Assembly: GCF_004799325.1 (NCBI RefSeq)
Contig: NZ_SSMD01000006.1
Location: forward strand, 124,001-188,000
Source: Thalassobius vesicularis
Lineage (GTDB): Bacteria; Pseudomonadota; Alphaproteobacteria; Rhodobacterales; Rhodobacteraceae
Length of the DNA stretch: 64,000 nt
Direction: 5' to 3'
Of the stretch, positions 60,818-64,000 are shown in pieces (within the stretch, counting starts at the first letter, position 1; each line of letters starts with the position of its first letter). The notes under the pieces were generated by a model. That model was not told the DNA's origin. It ran no database searches and was given only the letters and a program-made list of their open reading frames with translations. The translations under genes and the position numbers were made by a program.

Positions 60818-61501
60818 ATGCGCCGCATCCTCCTGCCTTTGATCTTCGGCCTGATCGGCACAGCGATCCTGACGTCGCTGGGCCTGTGGCAGTTGCGCCG
60901 GCTGGAGTGGAAAGAGGCCGTCCTGACCCAGATCGAGGCGCGCATCCATGCGGCCCCCGTGGCCCTGCCTGCGCAGCCCGACCCTGAGGCGGACCGCTTT
61001 CTGCCCGTGCAGGTCAGCGGCACCATCGTGGCCCCCTCCATCCGTGTTCTGGTCAGCCAGAAATCGGTGGGCGCGGGCTATCGCCTGATCAACGCGATGG
61101 AGCTGGACGGACGCTCGATTCTGGTGGATCGCGGCTTTGTCCCGCTGGAGGCGGTGCCGCCCCAGCCGCCCTTTGAAAACGTCACCGTCACCGGCAACCT
61201 GCATTGGCCCGAGGAGCGTGACAGCTACACCCCCGAGAACGATCGCGCCAAGAACATCTGGTTCGCCCGCGAGGTGGACGTGCTGGCGCAGGCCCTCGGG
61301 ACCGAGCAAATTCTGGTGGTCGCGCGCGAAACCTCGTTCGACGACCGCCCCGTGACCCCGCTGCCCGTCGGCATCGAGGGCATCCCCAACGATCATTTCG
61401 GATACGCCGTGCAATGGTTCGGTCTGGCCGCCGTCTGGACGGCGATGCTGGGCCTGTTCCTTTGGCGCCAGCGCAAACCCGTGAAAGGGAAAGACCAGTG
61501 A
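60818..61501 (+). CDS. SURF1-family cytochrome oxidase assembly protein
   Basis: A 227-residue membrane protein with helices at both ends (about 5-23 and 190-212) and an intervening periplasmic domain, the standard SURF1 topology. Conserved features include LGLWQLRRLEWKEAVL, SILVDRGFVPLE and the C-terminal NDHFGYAVQWFGLAAVW. SURF1 assists haem a insertion into subunit I. Its stop overlaps the thrC start (GTGA). Confidence 0.93.
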   Translation: MRRILLPLIFGLIGTAILTSLGLWQLRRLEWKEAVLTQIEARIHAAPVALPAQPDPEADRFLPVQVSGTIVAPSIRVLVSQKSVGAGYRLINAMELDGRSILVDRGFVPLEAVPPQPPFENVTVTGNLHWPEERDSYTPENDRAKNIWFAREVDVLAQALGTEQILVVARETSFDDRPVTPLPVGIEGIPNDHFGYAVQWFGLAAVWTAMLGLFLWRQRKPVKGKDQ

Positions 61502-62886
61502 AATACATCTCGACCCGGGGCCAGGCCCCTGTTCTGTCCTTCGAAGAGGCCATGCTGACCGGCCTGGCGCGTGATGGCGGCCTGTATGTGCCCGAGACCA
61601 TCCCGACCCTGACGCAGGACGAGATCGCCGCACTGGCCGGGCTGAGCTACGAGGAAACCGCCTTTCGCATCATGCGGCCCTATATCGGCGACACCTTCAC
61701 CGACGCCGAGTTCAAAGAGATCATCGCCAAGGCCTACGAAGGCTTCGGCCATACCGCCCGCGCGCCGATGGTGCAGCTGGACGCGAACCACTTCCTGCTG
61801 GAGCTGTTCCACGGCCCGACGCTGGCCTTCAAGGACTTCGCCATGCAACTGATCGGCCAGCTGTTTCAGGCCGCTCTAAAACGGTCGGGTCAGCGGGTGA
61901 CGATCGTGGGCGCGACCTCGGGCGATACCGGGTCTGCGGCGATCGAGGCGTTCAAAGGTCTCGACGCGGTGGACGTGTTCATCCTGTTCCCCAACGGCCG
62001 CGTGTCCGAGGTGCAGCGCCGCCAGATGACCACCCCGGCGGAATCGAACGTCCACGCGCTGGCCGTCGAAGGGCATTTCGACGACTGTCAGGCCCGCGTG
62101 AAGGACATGTTCAACGATTTCGACTTCCGCGATGGCGTGCGTCTGGCGGGTGTGAACTCGATCAACTGGGCGCGGGTGCTGGCGCAGGTCGTCTATTACT
62201 TCTACTCTGCGGTTGCGCTGGGTGCCCCGGCGCGCAAGGTCAGCTTTACCGTGCCGACCGGGAATTTCGGTGACATCTTTGCCGGTTACATCGCCAAGCG
62301 CATGGGCTTGCCGATTGACCGTCTGGTGATCGCCACAAACCAGAACGACATCCTGCACCGCTGCCTGAGCACCGGCGAATATCGCCCCGATGGCGTGATC
62401 CCTTCGATCAGCCCGTCGATGGACATTCAGGTTTCGTCCAACTTTGAACGCGCGCTGTTCTACGCCTATGGCCAAGACGGCGCGGCTGTTTCCCAGCTGA
62501 TGGACGAGCTGAAGGCCGGCGGTTTCACCGTCAGCCAGGGCGCGCTGGAGGCGCTGCAAGAGCTGTTCGACAGCGGCAATTGCTCGGAAGATGAAACCAG
62601 CGCGACCATCACCGACATGTTCGCCACGACAGGCGAGTTGATGTGCCCGCACACCGCCGTGGCGGCGAAGGTCGCCAACGAGCACCGCAAAACGGACGTG
62701 CCGATGATCACCCTGTCCACCGCGCACCCGGCGAAATTCCCGGCAGCGGTCAAGGCCGCGACGGGCGTGCATCCGGGCTTGCCAGCGCGTATGGCCGACC
62801 TGTATGAGCGTTCGGAACGGGTGACCGAGATCGGCAACGATCTGGCCGCCCTCGAGTCCCTCATCCGCGAGCGTATCCAGAAGTGA
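61498..62886 (+). CDS. thrC: Threonine synthase
   Basis: A PLP enzyme of 462 residues converting O-phosphohomoserine to threonine. The PLP lysine is in HGPTLAFKDFAMQLIGQLF near residue 110. ATSGDTGSAAIEAF and VPTGNFGDIFAGYIAKRMG are the phosphate-binding and central signatures; N-terminal MKYISTRGQAPVLSFEEAML is typical. The GTG at 61498 overlaps the SURF1 stop and has AAGGGA upstream. A longer ATG frame lies wholly inside the SURF1 gene. Confidence 0.96.
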   Translation: MKYISTRGQAPVLSFEEAMLTGLARDGGLYVPETIPTLTQDEIAALAGLSYEETAFRIMRPYIGDTFTDAEFKEIIAKAYEGFGHTARAPMVQLDANHFLLELFHGPTLAFKDFAMQLIGQLFQAALKRSGQRVTIVGATSGDTGSAAIEAFKGLDAVDVFILFPNGRVSEVQRRQMTTPAESNVHALAVEGHFDDCQARVKDMFNDFDFRDGVRLAGVNSINWARVLAQVVYYFYSAVALGAPARKVSFTVPTGNFGDIFAGYIAKRMGLPIDRLVIATNQNDILHRCLSTGEYRPDGVIPSISPSMDIQVSSNFERALFYAYGQDGAAVSQLMDELKAGGFTVSQGALEALQELFDSGNCSEDETSATITDMFATTGELMCPHTAVAAKVANEHRKTDVPMITLSTAHPAKFPAAVKAATGVHPGLPARMADLYERSERVTEIGNDLAALESLIRERIQK

Positions 62887-64000
62887 CGGTTCAGCTGCAC
62901 ACCCTGTCGAACGGTTTCCGTATCGTGACCGAACACATGCCCGGCCTGCAATCTGCGGCCATCGGGCTGTGGGTTCTTGCGGGCGGCCGCCACGAGCGGG
63001 TGGAACAGAACGGTATCGCGCATTTCCTGGAACACATGGCCTTCAAGGGCACCAAGCGGCGCACCGCGTTGCAGATCGCCGAGGAAATCGAGGACGTGGG
63101 CGGCTACATGAACGCCTACACCTCGCGCGAGGTGACGGCCTATTACGCCCGCGTGCTGGAGGCCGACGTGCCGCTGGCGCTGGACGTGATCGCCGACATC
63201 GTGCTGAACCCGATCTTCGACGAGCGCGAGATCGAGGTCGAGCGCGGCGTGATCCTGCAGGAAATCGGGCAGGCCCTAGACACGCCCGACGATATCATTT
63301 TCGACTGGTTGCAGGAAAAAGCCTATCCGGATCAACCGCTTGGTCGCACCATTTTGGGGCCTGCCGAACGTGTCCGCGCCTTCACGCGCGAGGATCTGTC
63401 GGCCTTCATCGCGGAACAATATGGCCCCGGTCAGATGATCCTGGCCGCCGCTGGTGCGGTGGATCACGATACGCTCTGCCGCGAGGCTGAAAAGCTGTTT
63501 GGGCACCTGTCCGCGCTGGTCGTACCGACCCCGGCCGAGGCCCGGTTCCACGGCGGCGAGACCCGCACGGTGAAGGATCTGGAGCAGGCGCATTTCGCGC
63601 TGGCCTTCGAGGGGCCGAACTACGGCGACACCACGCTGCACACCGCGCAGATCTATGCCGGCGCGCTGGGGGGCGGCATGTCCAGCCGTCTGTTCCAGGA
63701 GATCCGCGAAAAACGCGGGCTGTGCTACACGATCTTCGCGCAGGCGGGGGCCTATGCCGACACTGGGATGATGACGATCTACGCCGGCACCTCGGCTGAT
63801 CAGCTGGCCGAGTTGGCTCTGGTCACATTGGACGAGCTGAAACGCGCCGCTGAGGACATGACCGAGGTCGAAGTCGCGCGCTCGCGTGCCCAGATGAAGG
63901 CCGGGTTGCTGATGGGGCTGGAAAGCCCATCCAGCCGCGCCGAACGTCTGGCGCGCATGGTTCAGATCTGGGGCCGCGTGCCGGAATTGCACGAGGTCGT
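62883..64000 (+). CDS. M16-family zinc peptidase, N-terminal part (3' end outside window)
   Basis: A processing-peptidase-like M16 metallopeptidase, at least 372 residues. The inverted zinc motif is HFLEHMAFKGTKRRTALQIA (HxxEH) near residue 47, with the distal Glu in the EVERGVILQEIGQA stretch near residue 122. The GGGMSSRLFQEIREKRGLCYTI R/Y motif is near residue 262. The GTG at 62883 overlaps the thrC stop as GTGA. Membership is certain; the native substrate is unknown. Confidence 0.93.
   Translation, partial: MTVQLHTLSNGFRIVTEHMPGLQSAAIGLWVLAGGRHERVEQNGIAHFLEHMAFKGTKRRTALQIAEEIEDVGGYMNAYTSREVTAYYARVLEADVPLALDVIADIVLNPIFDEREIEVERGVILQEIGQALDTPDDIIFDWLQEKAYPDQPLGRTILGPAERVRAFTREDLSAFIAEQYGPGQMILAAAGAVDHDTLCREAEKLFGHLSALVVPTPAEARFHGGETRTVKDLEQAHFALAFEGPNYGDTTLHTAQIYAGALGGGMSSRLFQEIREKRGLCYTIFAQAGAYADTGMMTIYAGTSADQLAELALVTLDELKRAAEDMTEVEVARSRAQMKAGLLMGLESPSSRAERLARMVQIWGRVPELHEV

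Noticed and set aside
1-64000. tRNA, rRNA, riboswitch or integrated phage/plasmid elements
   Set aside because: Intergenic regions are short. I saw no tRNA-like cloverleaf, no conserved riboswitch core, no integrase or transposase, and gene content and codon use are uniform along the window.

Overview
The window is GC-rich, densely coding alphaproteobacterial chromosome, almost certainly from the Rhodobacteraceae (Roseobacter group or a relative). The evidence is the order ruvCAB - thpR - ybgC - tolQRAB - pal - cpoB - tilS - ftsH, the ctaC-ctaB-ctaG-ctaE oxidase block followed by a SURF1 gene, thrC and an M16 peptidase, and a roseobacter-type tad locus. I see no tRNA, rRNA, insertion sequence, phage gene or CRISPR array.

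Layout. 1-12.1 kb (+): Holliday-junction genes ruvC (partial), ruvA and ruvB; a conserved hypothetical; RNA 2',3'-cyclic phosphodiesterase; the complete Tol-Pal envelope operon; tRNA-Ile lysidine synthetase; and FtsH. 12.2-16.4 kb (+): a Tam-like methyltransferase, a MOSC protein and the one-carbon pair fhs/folD. 16.5-22.7 kb: two small membrane proteins, two paralogous membrane-anchored LytTR regulators around a thioesterase, and PdeM plus an Lhr-type helicase, which are half of a four-gene DNA-repair cassette. 22.9-30.2 kb (-): a six-gene acyl-CoA catabolic operon headed by an APH-type kinase and an acyl-CoA dehydrogenase. A divergent LysR regulator (30.2-31.2 kb) and a TRAP transporter (31.2-34.1 kb, -) lie beside it. 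This suggests uptake and breakdown of a short or medium carboxylic acid, possibly a 4-hydroxy acid. 34.4-49.2 kb (-): a 6-phosphogluconate-dehydrogenase-like oxidoreductase and a large tad/Flp pilus locus. It holds an AAA ATPase, cpaA, two TPR lipoproteins, tadC, tadB, cpaF, cpaE, an OmpA-like lipoprotein, cpaC, cpaB and five tandem Flp-type pilin genes, three of them near-identical. A divergent lytic transglycosylase (49.2-50.0 kb) closes the locus. 50.1-57.0 kb (-): 3-oxoacid CoA-transferase A/B, topA, dprA and tldD. 57.2-64 kb (+): aa3 oxidase subunits II and III with the assembly factors ctaB and ctaG, a SURF1 gene, thrC and a truncated M16 peptidase.

The most interesting parts are three. 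First, the tandem pilin array has a non-canonical prepilin motif (G followed by AVTxDW), conserved upstream boxes and individual terminators. Second, the kinase/dehydrogenase catabolic operon sits beside its own regulator and transporter. Third, there is the pair of membrane LytTR regulators. Candidate cis sites worth testing are a perfect FNR box between tldD and ctaC, an 8-7-8 palindrome just upstream of fhs, a cluster of three palindromes upstream of the TRAP operon, and a GGCGRAA-type motif recurring in front of tad genes.
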